This document shows, in pieces, positions 45,403 through 53,718 of a DNA stretch of 64,000 bases. The notes under the pieces were generated by a model. The model was not told where the DNA came from and did no database searches. It saw nothing but the letters and a program-made list of their open reading frames with translations. Position 1 is the stretch's first letter, and every line of letters starts with the position of its first letter. This DNA is from Vibrio genomosp. F10 str. ZF-129 (GTDB taxonomy: Bacteria > Pseudomonadota > Gammaproteobacteria > Enterobacterales > Vibrionaceae): NCBI RefSeq assembly GCF_000287055.2, contig NZ_AJYQ02000137.1:246490-310489 (forward strand), read 5' to 3'. Position numbers and translations under genes: made by a program.

Positions 45403-46455
45403 ATGTTTCAGACTGATGATGTAAGAATTAACAAAGTAAAAGAACTATTACCACCCGTTGCTGTTTTAGAGAAATTTCCAGCAACTGAAACAGCCTCTTC
45501 GACTACGTTCCAATCTCGTGAAGCGATTTCAAATATCCTACAAGATAAAGATGACCGTTTATTAGTGATCGTTGGCCCTTGCTCAATTCATGACACAGAA
45601 GCGGCGATTGAATACGGTAAGCGATTAAAAGTACTGCGTGACGAATTAGGTGACCGCCTAGAAGTCGTGATGCGTGTTTACTTTGAAAAACCACGTACAA
45701 CCGTTGGTTGGAAAGGCTTAATCAACGACCCATACTTGAATGACACATTCAAGATCAACGATGGGTTACGTACAGCGCGTAAACTGTTGCTAGACCTGAC
45801 TGATATGGGCATGCCGACAGCGAGTGAGTTTCTCGATATGATCTCGCCACAATATGTGGGTGACCTAATTAGTTGGGGAGCCATCGGCGCTCGCACCACA
45901 GAATCTCAAGTCCACCGTGAGCTGTCTTCTGGTCTCTCTTGTCCAGTCGGTTTTAAAAATGGTACCGATGGTAATATCAAAATAGCGACGGATGCGATTC
46001 GTTCCGCAAGTGCCTCTCACCATTTCTTATCGGTGACTAAATTTGGGCACTCTGCAATCATTGAAACCAGTGGTAACCCAGATTGTCATATCATTCTACG
46101 TGGTGGTAAAGAGCCGAACTTTAGTGCTGACCATGTTGGTATTATTAAACAAGAGTTGTCTGCTTCTGGCCTACCAGAGAAAGTGATGATCGACTTTAGT
46201 CACGCGAATAGCTCTAAACAGTACCAGCGTCAAATGGTGGTTTCTGACGACGTAGCGAACCAAATTGCGGGTGGCGAAAACGCTATCTTCGGTGTGATGA
46301 TTGAATCTCACCTTGTCGAAGGCCGTCAAGATTTAGTCGAAGGTCAACCGCTGGCTTATGGTCAATCGATCACAGACGCATGTATTGGTTGGGATGACAC
46401 AGAAAAAGTATTACGCCAACTGGCTGATGCAGTCGAAGCTCGTCGTAACGCTTAG
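45403..46455 (+). CDS. aroG: 3-deoxy-7-phosphoheptulonate (DAHP) synthase, class I
   Basis: 350 residues. Condenses phosphoenolpyruvate with erythrose-4-phosphate, the first step of aromatic amino acid synthesis. Active-site stretches include VGPCSIHD, VYFEKPRTTVGWKGL, GARTTESQVHRE, CPVGFKNGTDG and MIDFSHANSSKQ. The overall sequence, including the N terminus DDVRINKVKELLPPVAVLEKFPA, is closest to the phenylalanine-sensitive AroG of E. coli from memory, but paralogue assignment (AroF/G/H) is not certain. It has its own promoter region with a TyrR-like box and a strong terminator. Confidence 0.93.
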   Translation: MFQTDDVRINKVKELLPPVAVLEKFPATETASSTTFQSREAISNILQDKDDRLLVIVGPCSIHDTEAAIEYGKRLKVLRDELGDRLEVVMRVYFEKPRTTVGWKGLINDPYLNDTFKINDGLRTARKLLLDLTDMGMPTASEFLDMISPQYVGDLISWGAIGARTTESQVHRELSSGLSCPVGFKNGTDGNIKIATDAIRSASASHHFLSVTKFGHSAIIETSGNPDCHIILRGGKEPNFSADHVGIIKQELSASGLPEKVMIDFSHANSSKQYQRQMVVSDDVANQIAGGENAIFGVMIESHLVEGRQDLVEGQPLAYGQSITDACIGWDDTEKVLRQLADAVEARRNA

Positions 46456-46475
46456 ACTGAGTCAACAAAATGAGT

Positions 46476-46507
46476 AAATGGCTTTCATCTGAAAGCCATT
46501 TTTTTTT
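46476..46507 (+). terminator. Rho-independent terminator after aroG
   Basis: AAATGGCTTTCA (46476-46487) and TGAAAGCCATTT (46490-46501) form a 12-bp stem, followed by T's to 46507. The other flank is also T-rich on the minus strand, so it may serve the opposing gene too. Confidence 0.9.
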
Positions 46508-46517
46508 GTGTATCACA

Positions 46518-46549
46518 ATTGATTAATTGATTAATTGATTAATTGATTA
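46518..46549. repeat. 8-bp tandem repeat (ATTGATTA)4
   Basis: Four perfect ATTGATTA units, preceded by CACA and followed by ATTTGAG. The last unit contains the stop codon of the minus-strand ODP gene (46547-46549). Slippage-prone. Confidence 0.9.
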
Positions 46550-47287
46550 ATTTGAGTTAATCGCAATGCCGACATCTAACGCATCTAACCAGTCAAGAAA
46601 TCGCTTCACATCATCCCCTTGGAAAATCCCGCCGTGCTGCGGGCACATCATATCGATATCCAATTTACTGACTCTTTCAATCCAATCTCGTTTGGCACGG
46701 TTTGAAGGCATCCATCGCTTGTGAAAGTACTCCATTTTTGGAATGTGGTCGTTAAAGTCCTCAACAAAAAATGGCGCGTCAGGTTGATCCATTGCGGCAC
46801 CAATATCACCAGACATGAGTATCTTTGCTTCCGGATCGTAGACTGAAAAATTACCGGATGAATGCATATAGTGAGCCGGTATGAATTGAATTTCCTGTCC
46901 GGAAAGAAGCACTTTCCCCCCATTATCGGCAATGCCTGAAAAGGTAATAGACTCCATACCAAAATGCCGAATAAAAGATTCCCACAGCCAAGGAGTATGC
47001 AAGGTGGCCGAGGGTAAAGCTTTATCCCATAAACCGAGAGAAGAAATAATATCGGGATCTTGATGGGAGGCAAACAAATGCACGATGTGTTCAATGGGCA
47101 CTTCTTTGACTACGCAACCCAGCATGGCTGAAAATAGCTCAATACCGCCAGGATCAAGTAATATCGCCTGATCACGGTTAACGATCATGTACTGGTTCGT
47201 ATCAACAATTTTATCTGGTTTATCTGGATCTCGAGCAAAAACAACCCATCGATGTTGTCCTTTTTCATACAGTACTTTTGATTGCAT
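46547..47287 (-). CDS. ODP-type diiron metallo-beta-lactamase-fold protein
   Basis: 246 residues, a single domain without a flavodoxin module. Candidate metal ligands are His75, Asp77 and Asp79 in SHQDPDI, His139 and His142 in HYMHSSGN, Asp161 in MSGDIG and His218 in CPQHGG. The SHQDPD form is that of the oxygen-binding diiron (ODP) branch related to flavodiiron proteins, as in the Treponema denticola oxygen-chemotaxis sensor. It probably binds or reduces O2 or NO. AGGGTGA lies just before the ATG. The gene overlaps the end of an MCP-like gene by 23 bp, so the two are likely translated together. Confidence 0.8.
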   Translation of the reverse strand: MQSKVLYEKGQHRWVVFARDPDKPDKIVDTNQYMIVNRDQAILLDPGGIELFSAMLGCVVKEVPIEHIVHLFASHQDPDIISSLGLWDKALPSATLHTPWLWESFIRHFGMESITFSGIADNGGKVLLSGQEIQFIPAHYMHSSGNFSVYDPEAKILMSGDIGAAMDQPDAPFFVEDFNDHIPKMEYFHKRWMPSNRAKRDWIERVSKLDIDMMCPQHGGIFQGDDVKRFLDWLDALDVGIAINSN

Positions 47288-47894
47288 AGTTCACCCTGGC
47301 AAAAAGAGAAAAGAGTCTAAGGGATTGTAAAACATGCTTTTGAATTGCTTCAGCAAGTTCAGTCACGCTCTCGGCGATAGTATTGAGTTGAGCTTGGTAT
47401 TTTTCATCAGCCTGAGAAGCCTCAACACTCAACATGGTGGAAATTATTTGTGCGATCCGCAATTCGTCATACAGTGTTTGCAGCATGTCATGAAGGCTTT
47501 TGGCTTCAGAATAAAAACGATGACTGATCTCTGAATATTCCGAGAGGTTGTTGTCTCTCGCGATATCCAATGTGCGGAGGTATTGTGCGTCGGGATTTTT
47601 TAAATACACCCATTCAAACCGATCAACGGCCGATGAGGCACGGGTGCCCGCAGTGGCCATTTTGCTTAGATTTTGCGCTTTGACATTGATGGTTTGAGAA
47701 GTTTCAAGGGTGACTTTAACCAAGTCATCTATGGAATCCGTAATTGGGCGAAACCCAGCGGCGCTTTCTCCAGCCCTTAATGCTAAGGCTCTGGCATTGC
47801 TGGCGACTAATAGCAATCGTTTTGCGATCAGCATGCCTCGATTCAGCTCAGCGGCAACTTCCGCTGCAATTACAAATACAGGTTTACTAGCCAT
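47265..47894 (-). CDS. Soluble MCP-like (degenerate chemoreceptor signalling domain) protein
   Basis: 209 residues from ATG 47894; a TTG at 47906 would add four. Nearly all helical, without membrane segments. Residues 27-59 (LLLVASNARALALRAGESAAGF..) resemble the methyl-accepting chemoreceptor tip, normally NLLALNAAIEAARAGE-GxGF. The match is weak and several tip residues are changed, so CheA/CheW docking is uncertain. The second half is another long helical region. It overlaps the downstream ODP gene. I infer a signalling partner for the ODP protein. Confidence 0.6.
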   Translation of the reverse strand: MASKPVFVIAAEVAAELNRGMLIAKRLLLVASNARALALRAGESAAGFRPITDSIDDLVKVTLETSQTINVKAQNLSKMATAGTRASSAVDRFEWVYLKNPDAQYLRTLDIARDNNLSEYSEISHRFYSEAKSLHDMLQTLYDELRIAQIISTMLSVEASQADEKYQAQLNTIAESVTELAEAIQKHVLQSLRLFSLFARVNYAIKSTV

Positions 47895-48126
47895 AGATAT
47901 TGTCAATATTCATTAACTTATAATGATTAACTATAGACCACATATTTAAAGTGCAAGAGCTCATCGCTAGATAATAGCGTCGATTAGGCCAACGTAATCT
48001 GAATCCGAAGGGTGCTTGCCAATGCAAGTACCCCTCTATTACTGTCATTTCCATCTTATCTAAAGCTTTTGAGTACGCTACGCTCTAAAGCACTCGAAGC
48101 CTTAATGTTTGGAAAGCGCGAATACG

Positions 48127-50199
48127 TTAATGACCCACAAACGCGACCACCACTTTATCGCTCTCTAATTGACGAGAGAACACATACGCGTTGTCTTGTT
48201 GAATTTCCATGTGTGTTCCTGCGCCTATCGCTGGGTGGCGTTGGCGAAATTGCCCAAGCGTCTGCCAATGCGTTAGCAATGATTGTCTTTTAGCATCCAA
48301 CGTCCAAACCATGTCTGATCGGGTTCCTTGGTGGAAATCATCCGCATAGGGCCCAATGTTCCTGGCGACTTCATCCCCGTAGTAAACTTGGACTGCACCA
48401 GGGCTTAACAGTAATGCGTTGGCGGCATTGCGTTGGATATCAAACGACTTAAAGCGACTAAAAAACAGTTCGGTATCGTGAGACGACATATAACTCACAG
48501 GAAGAAAATCGTCCGATTGTTGCATTTTCTCTGTGTAGTCTTGGTAAGTCTCTGCCATTTGGCTGAAGCACACGGCGCCTTTATCTAGCTTCTTCTGCAT
48601 ATCAAAGTTGATGAGTGCGTCAAAGCCATCATCAAAATAGGGCGTTCGATAGGCTGAATGGCCCCACACTTCGCCCATCATCCAAAATGGCTGACCCTTA
48701 GTATTGTTTTCACTTCTCCAACGTTCCAAGTTTTCACTCGCTTGGTGCTTGAGCCGTTTCCATTCATCACTTTCAACATGTTTTACGGTATCTACCCGAA
48801 AACCATCGATGCCGAATCGTTTCACCCAGTCCGTCTGCCATTCAATTAAGTAGTCACTGACCGTGTATTGGTCTCGGTGCTCGACGCGAGTTCCAGGGTT
48901 TTTCATTAACCAAGAGGGTGGAGTGACAAACTCATCGGATTCAGTCAGAAAGTCGGGTAACCCGGCTAACGTCATCGTGATATCACTAGAGCCGGGCTTT
49001 GGGTAATTGGGAAGGCCTGCTCTGACCCAATCTCCGCCCCACCAATGGCTCCACTGATCGCTCTTATAATCAATGCCCTGATGAAAATCATGCCAATTTT
49101 GGTTCGGTTGTGGTGTCCACTGGCTAACGGGGGTTGGTATGATGTTGGGATCGATGACGTCGATGTCATCGAATTGCAGGTCGGCTAAAGTCGCGTAACC
49201 TGAGTGATTGATGACCGCATCAAGAAGCACTTTCATTCCGCGCTGGTGTGCACCATCGACTAAGGCTTTTAAGTCCTCATCTTGGCCAAAGTTCTCATCA
49301 ATTTTTGTGAAATCTCGAGTCCAATAGCCATGGTAGGCATAGAAAGGGAAACTACCACTGTCGCCACCACCGACAAAACCGTGCACTTGTTCAACGATAG
49401 GAGAGAGCCAAATGGCATCGGTTCCTAGGCTCTGAATGTAATCTAGCTTATTGATGACACCTTTAAGGTCTCCTCCATGAAAAGTCCCAACTTCGTCGCG
49501 TCCATCTTTTCTTCGGCCGTAGCTTTGATCGTTGTCACGGTCACCATTGTTAAAGCGGTCAACCATAACAAAGTAAATATTGGCGTTTTTGTAGGTAAAG
49601 GGCTGTTGTTTGATTTCAAGATCTTGAATTTCAGGAGTATAGGGTTCGAGCAACATTAAACCGCCGCTTTTAGGTGAAACGGTTAAGGTCACTTGCTGAT
49701 CTTGAACGGTGACCTGCTGCTGGCTAAACACCTCTCTCAGCAGGGTTCCTTCAGGGAAAGTGTCGGCCAACTGAATGGTATGGTGAGTAACGGTGTTTTG
49801 TTCACATTGAAGCTTGGGCAGAGGGCGCTTAAACGCGGGTTGGCTACTGGCTTTGGCTTGGCGATTGAAAAGTAGTGTGTGCTTGTCGGCATCGAAGTGA
49901 AACGCATAATCGCCAGTAAAACGAATTTTTAGGGGAAGAATAAGCGGCTCAGAGCAGGATAGTTGAATAGGATGGCTGAACTTCACTTTTTGTTGCTGAT
50001 TAGCCTGGCAATCCCCTTCAATTCCGGAAATTTTTAGGGTGTAGCTATCTTTGGCAAGGGAAACCACTAAAGGCGTGTCACTGTTTAATGGGAAATCACG
50101 GCTCGTTGTCGTTGTTGTTATGGTTAAGTTCGGGCTGGCCATGCTTGTCGATGCTATAAGAGACAAAAGCAACCCTATAGAGATCTTTTTCACGTTCAA
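48127..50199 (-). CDS. malS: Periplasmic alpha-amylase
   Basis: 690 residues. The signal peptide (MNVKKISIGLLLSLIASTSMA) should be cut after SMA. An N-terminal beta-sandwich region of ~200 residues precedes a GH13 barrel beginning YFVMVDRFNNGD. Conserved regions are complete: DAVINH, GIDGFRVDTVKHVE (nucleophile Asp), MMGEVWG (acid/base Glu) and SSHDTELFF (Asp). The C-terminal domain is short and ends VVVAFVGH, a little earlier than usual. It degrades maltodextrins outside the cytoplasm, complementing malPQ at the start of the window. No clear MalT box was seen upstream. Confidence 0.88.
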   Translation of the reverse strand: MNVKKISIGLLLSLIASTSMASPNLTITTTTTSRDFPLNSDTPLVVSLAKDSYTLKISGIEGDCQANQQQKVKFSHPIQLSCSEPLILPLKIRFTGDYAFHFDADKHTLLFNRQAKASSQPAFKRPLPKLQCEQNTVTHHTIQLADTFPEGTLLREVFSQQQVTVQDQQVTLTVSPKSGGLMLLEPYTPEIQDLEIKQQPFTYKNANIYFVMVDRFNNGDRDNDQSYGRRKDGRDEVGTFHGGDLKGVINKLDYIQSLGTDAIWLSPIVEQVHGFVGGGDSGSFPFYAYHGYWTRDFTKIDENFGQDEDLKALVDGAHQRGMKVLLDAVINHSGYATLADLQFDDIDVIDPNIIPTPVSQWTPQPNQNWHDFHQGIDYKSDQWSHWWGGDWVRAGLPNYPKPGSSDITMTLAGLPDFLTESDEFVTPPSWLMKNPGTRVEHRDQYTVSDYLIEWQTDWVKRFGIDGFRVDTVKHVESDEWKRLKHQASENLERWRSENNTKGQPFWMMGEVWGHSAYRTPYFDDGFDALINFDMQKKLDKGAVCFSQMAETYQDYTEKMQQSDDFLPVSYMSSHDTELFFSRFKSFDIQRNAANALLLSPGAVQVYYGDEVARNIGPYADDFHQGTRSDMVWTLDAKRQSLLTHWQTLGQFRQRHPAIGAGTHMEIQQDNAYVFSRQLESDKVVVAFVGH

Positions 50200-50422
50200 T
50201 CCTTAAATATGTGATGAGATAGGTGATGGAAAATTAATCATAAGTCGCATGGGGTAGAGTGACATCATTCTTGTCTTCTACGCCCTAAAGTCTGCTTCGT
50301 TTCACAAAAATGCCTTTGGGGGGCGCAGAGATTTGGAGTCAAATAGGTGGATTTGAGTCGCGAACTTGTGTGCTATTTTATCGATAACTGTTCTCACGCA
50401 CATTAGGTGATTTGGCCCACAA

Positions 50423-51028
50423 ATGAGTCGTAGATTATTAAATCGAATATTGGTTGTGGTATGCCTGGTTATGGCTCCAAGCTATGCTAGCGCGGAGGCA
50501 TCAACGTTTCTGCGTCCTTTTTTGTCTCAGGAAGCCCCTTTGTCGCTGAGTCAGTTAAGGGAGAATACTGATCTGTATGACTGTGGGTTAGAACAAGACG
50601 ATCAAGAATTTTGCAGCGATGAGATTAGATACTATAAAACTCGCGTCGTTGTGACGTTGCTGGTTGGTTCCGATACGCGTGTAACGAAGGTAAAACTTAG
50701 CGCTGATTTCAGCCCGATTCATTATACGGATTTGCAATTGAATTTGCGTAAAGATGGCTTTCACATAGTGGAAGTGCGTAAATCAGGTCGCCATTTTTTG
50801 GTGGCAGAAGAAATACGCCTTGCTGATCGTCAAGCCGCGGATAAGGCGCTGATTGAGTTTATGAATCAAGGAGCGATTGACGATTCCATTGAAGTGCGTT
50901 GGCAGTTAGCACATAAAACGCACACAAAAAATAAAGAGGTTGAAGCGGTATTTCGAAGCCATAACGAGGGCATAGAGATCACTTTCTACGTTTCAAAAGA
51001 TTCTGACGCGGCTGAAACTCAAGAATGA
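50423..51028 (+). CDS. Uncharacterised periplasmic protein
   Basis: 201 residues with a signal peptide (ILVVVCLVMAPSYASA). The mature region has two cysteines (DCGLEQDDQEFCSD) that may form a disulfide and a beta-rich middle (TRVVVTLLVGSDTRVTKVKLSADF). The C-terminal part is more charged. I recognise no family. It is divergent from malS but not obviously linked to it. Start follows the ORF's first ATG; the ribosome site is weak. Confidence 0.65.
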   Translation: MSRRLLNRILVVVCLVMAPSYASAEASTFLRPFLSQEAPLSLSQLRENTDLYDCGLEQDDQEFCSDEIRYYKTRVVVTLLVGSDTRVTKVKLSADFSPIHYTDLQLNLRKDGFHIVEVRKSGRHFLVAEEIRLADRQAADKALIEFMNQGAIDDSIEVRWQLAHKTHTKNKEVEAVFRSHNEGIEITFYVSKDSDAAETQE

Positions 51029-51227
51029 AAGCGTCTTAGTTGTCGTTAAGTCAGCCGTTTCCTCAGTGCTTATTGATAACATCTGCTGAGAAACGTTTAC
51101 AACTTTAATGGATAAACGTGCCATACGGCTCAAAACGAGTACCTTTTAAAGAAATAGATTTCATAGAGATTGAGCTAACGCATATTCGCGCATACTCTGA
51201 TCTCAGTTAATTATAGGAGAACTGTTC

Positions 51228-52154
51228 ATGGTGGCTAACGTAAACACGCCCGCTAAAGTAACAATGGCACAGCAAGGCCCAGAGCTTTCAGAGCTAGTAC
51301 AAGGCTATTGGCGTATGGCTGAATGGGGGATGACTCCACAAGAAAGACTGACATTTTTGAAGCAGCATATAGAACTTGGTGTGACTACCGTGGACCATGC
51401 TGATATCTACGGTGGCTATGAATGTGAGATACTGTTTGGTCAAGGTTTAGCTCTTGATCAATCGGTGAGAGATGAGATTCAAATCGTCACTAAGTGCGAT
51501 ATCAACTTATGCACTTCTCATCACCCAGATCGCAAAATTAACCACTACGACACCAGTGCGACTCATATTCATCAGTCAGTAAATAACTCACTGACACGTT
51601 TAGGTGTTGAAAATGTGGATGTGTTACTGATCCACCGCCCAGACGTATTAATGGACGCAGACGAAGTCGCTGAAGCGTTTACCGAGCTTCATAAAGTGGG
51701 CAAAGTAAAACACTTTGGTGTGTCTAACTTCTCACCGGCTCAGTTTGAACTGTTGCAGTCGAGATTGGGTAAATCACTCGTTACGAATCAAGTGGAAATT
51801 AACCCTCTGAATTTTGAAGTGGCACACGACGGTACACTTGATCACCTACAAATGAAGCGTATTCGACCAATGGCATGGTCTTGTCTTGCTGGTGGAAGCT
51901 TATTCAACGGTACGACAGAGCAAGAAAAAAGAGTGATCAAAGAGCTTGAGGCATTACGCCTTGAAATCGGTGCAGAGAGCATTGATCAGGTCATTTATGC
52001 CTGGGTTCGTCGTTTACCATCGAATCCAATCGCTATTATTGGTTCGGGTAAGATCGAACGCGTGAAAGCGGCAGTATCGTCACTTGAGCTTGAGTTAACA
52101 CGTGAGCAGTGGTATCGAGTTTGGGTTGCATCAAAAGGGCACGGTGTGCCATAG
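51228..52154 (+). CDS. Aldo/keto reductase (YdhF type)
   Basis: 308 residues. The AKR tetrad is visible: Asp and Tyr in VDHADIYGGYECE, Lys in VTKCDI and His in LLIHRPD. The later stretches KVKHFGVSNFSPAQF and NPIAIIGSGKIERV are the usual NADPH-binding and C-terminal elements. It reduces carbonyl compounds with NADPH; the substrate is unknown. A GGAG site lies eight bases ahead of the ATG. It is followed by a strong terminator. Confidence 0.9.
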   Translation: MVANVNTPAKVTMAQQGPELSELVQGYWRMAEWGMTPQERLTFLKQHIELGVTTVDHADIYGGYECEILFGQGLALDQSVRDEIQIVTKCDINLCTSHHPDRKINHYDTSATHIHQSVNNSLTRLGVENVDVLLIHRPDVLMDADEVAEAFTELHKVGKVKHFGVSNFSPAQFELLQSRLGKSLVTNQVEINPLNFEVAHDGTLDHLQMKRIRPMAWSCLAGGSLFNGTTEQEKRVIKELEALRLEIGAESIDQVIYAWVRRLPSNPIAIIGSGKIERVKAAVSSLELELTREQWYRVWVASKGHGVP

Positions 52155-52212
52155 GCTCGTTAACCCTGACCTTTAGACTTTAACGTTAACAATCAGCGTT
52201 AACCATTATGAG

Positions 52213-52238
52213 AACCAGCCATTGTGCTGGTTTTTTTT
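52213..52238 (+). terminator. Rho-independent terminator after the aldo/keto reductase
   Basis: AACCAGC (52213-52219) pairs with GCTGGTT (52226-52232), then a run of T's to 52238. It isolates the downstream seven-gene operon. Confidence 0.88.
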
Positions 52239-52368
52239 ATCAGTGAGATTCCACTTATCTCTACCATTTACCATTCGCGCTGATAATCCCCCATTCGTCG
52301 CAAAGCACGGCACGCTAACCAGGATCGATTTAATCTTTCACCATCAACGAGTGAAAGGGAAAACCGAC

Positions 52369-53025
52369 ATGAACATCAAAACTATCAGTAAACTATCAGC
52401 CATCGCACTTCTCATTGGCAGCCACTCAATCTTTGCAACCAATGCAATGGCAGCACCGAGCGAGGCACTGATATCTGAGTACAATATGGCTGCAGAAGGC
52501 GATGAGGACAAAGTAGAGATTGTCTATGAGCAGCTTAACCAACAGATCCAATCACAGGGTGCAGACGCTCTTAGCATGGTTTATTTGGGAAGTACTCAAA
52601 CCTTAATGGGACGAGATGCTTTCATGCCTTGGAACAAAATGAAATATACAGAGCAGGGCTTGTCGACCATATCTAAAGGACTCGCTTTGCTCGATAGCCT
52701 ACCTGTCGATGCTCAAGAGTATCGTCAAGGTTTACCAGAAGCGTTATTGGCCAAGGCGATAGCGGCCTCAACATTCACTTCTCTTCCAGACATGTTTAAC
52801 CATTTTGATCGTGGTTATGACCTTTACCTTGAATTAATGGGGGATGATGACTTTGCCCATCAGAATTATGAAGCGACGTCTTGGATTTATATTTATGCCA
52901 TTAAAGCTTCATTAAGAGCCGGTGATGTCAATCAAGCTACCGAGTGGTTATCCGATATGCAGAAACAAAATGCGGAGCACCCGATGACATTGCAAGCAGA
53001 AGCGCTTGTCAATAAAGCGGCCTAG
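52369..53025 (+). CDS. Periplasmic helical-repeat-like protein, first gene of ABC/LytTR operon
   Basis: 218 residues from ATG 52369 (GAAAGGGA ahead); the frame from 52222 is discounted because a signal peptide starts here. Signal peptide MNIKTISKLSAIALLIG...NAMA, then an all-helical region with alternating short helices reminiscent of TPR repeats (ALSMVYLGSTQTLMG, YEATSWIYIYAIKASLRAG, AEHPMTLQAEALVNKAA). I do not recognise a named family. It may bind cargo or an ABC partner in the periplasm. AGGAGG for the next gene overlaps its stop codon. Confidence 0.7.
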   Translation: MNIKTISKLSAIALLIGSHSIFATNAMAAPSEALISEYNMAAEGDEDKVEIVYEQLNQQIQSQGADALSMVYLGSTQTLMGRDAFMPWNKMKYTEQGLSTISKGLALLDSLPVDAQEYRQGLPEALLAKAIAASTFTSLPDMFNHFDRGYDLYLELMGDDDFAHQNYEATSWIYIYAIKASLRAGDVNQATEWLSDMQKQNAEHPMTLQAEALVNKAA

Positions 53026-53034
53026 GAGGCTACC

Positions 53035-53718
53035 GTGTTGAAATTTAACCAGATAAGTAAGCGGTATCGTTTAGGTCAGCAAAGTGTTCCAGCACTCGTC
53101 GAAGCCAGTGGTTTGATTGCTAAAGCGGAAATGGTGGCACTGTGTGGGCCGTCGGGGTCAGGCAAGAGTACATTGCTTAACATTCTTGGCATGTTAGATA
53201 TGGATTACCAAGGCGAAGTGACGTTAGCCGGTGTCCCTTATCCAAAAGATCCTATGGCTGCGGCCAAGATACGCAGAAGCCAGCTAGGGTTTGTGTTCCA
53301 AAAATTTAATCTCGTCCCTGTGATGACGGCATGGGAAAATGTGGCTTATCCATTGATGCTAAATGGATTCTCTATCGCTGAACAAAAACAGCAAGCCATA
53401 GAAATGTTAGGTAAAGTGGGATTAGAGGAATTCGCTCTTCATCGCCCTGATAATTTGTCTGGTGGGCAACAGCAGCGAGTGGCTATCGCTCGTGCGCTGG
53501 TGCACAAGCCTGAAATCGTCATTGCAGATGAGCCGACGGCAAGCTTAGATAGCCATACCGCAAGCTTAGTCATCGATATTATGAAATCACTGGGTCAAGA
53601 AATGAGCACTACATTTATTGTGGCCACTCACGATCCAAGAATGGCATCACATTGTGACCGAACTATCGAGTTACTTGATGGTTGCATTAATCAGGAGGTG
53701 ATCAAATGGGCAAGCTAA
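53035..53718 (+). CDS. ABC transporter ATPase (LolD/MacB type)
   Basis: A 227-residue cytoplasmic ATPase starting with GTG, with AGGAGG five bases ahead. Walker A GPSGSGKST, Q-loop region FVFQKFNLVPVM, signature LSGGQQQRVAIARAL, Walker B VIADEP and D-loop TASLD are all intact. It is the class that pairs with FtsX-type permeases (LolCDE, MacB, FtsE) to pull molecules out of the outer leaflet of the inner membrane. The next gene's start overlaps its end by 13 bp. Confidence 0.93.
   Translation: MLKFNQISKRYRLGQQSVPALVEASGLIAKAEMVALCGPSGSGKSTLLNILGMLDMDYQGEVTLAGVPYPKDPMAAAKIRRSQLGFVFQKFNLVPVMTAWENVAYPLMLNGFSIAEQKQQAIEMLGKVGLEEFALHRPDNLSGGQQQRVAIARALVHKPEIVIADEPTASLDSHTASLVIDIMKSLGQEMSTTFIVATHDPRMASHCDRTIELLDGCINQEVIKWAS

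Noticed and set aside
46518..46549. CRISPR-like array
   Set aside because: Units are 8 bp and contiguous without spacers, so this is a simple tandem repeat.
50200..50422. MalT boxes upstream of malS
   Set aside because: Purine-rich stretches are present, but none matches the GGGGA(T/G)GAGG pattern well.
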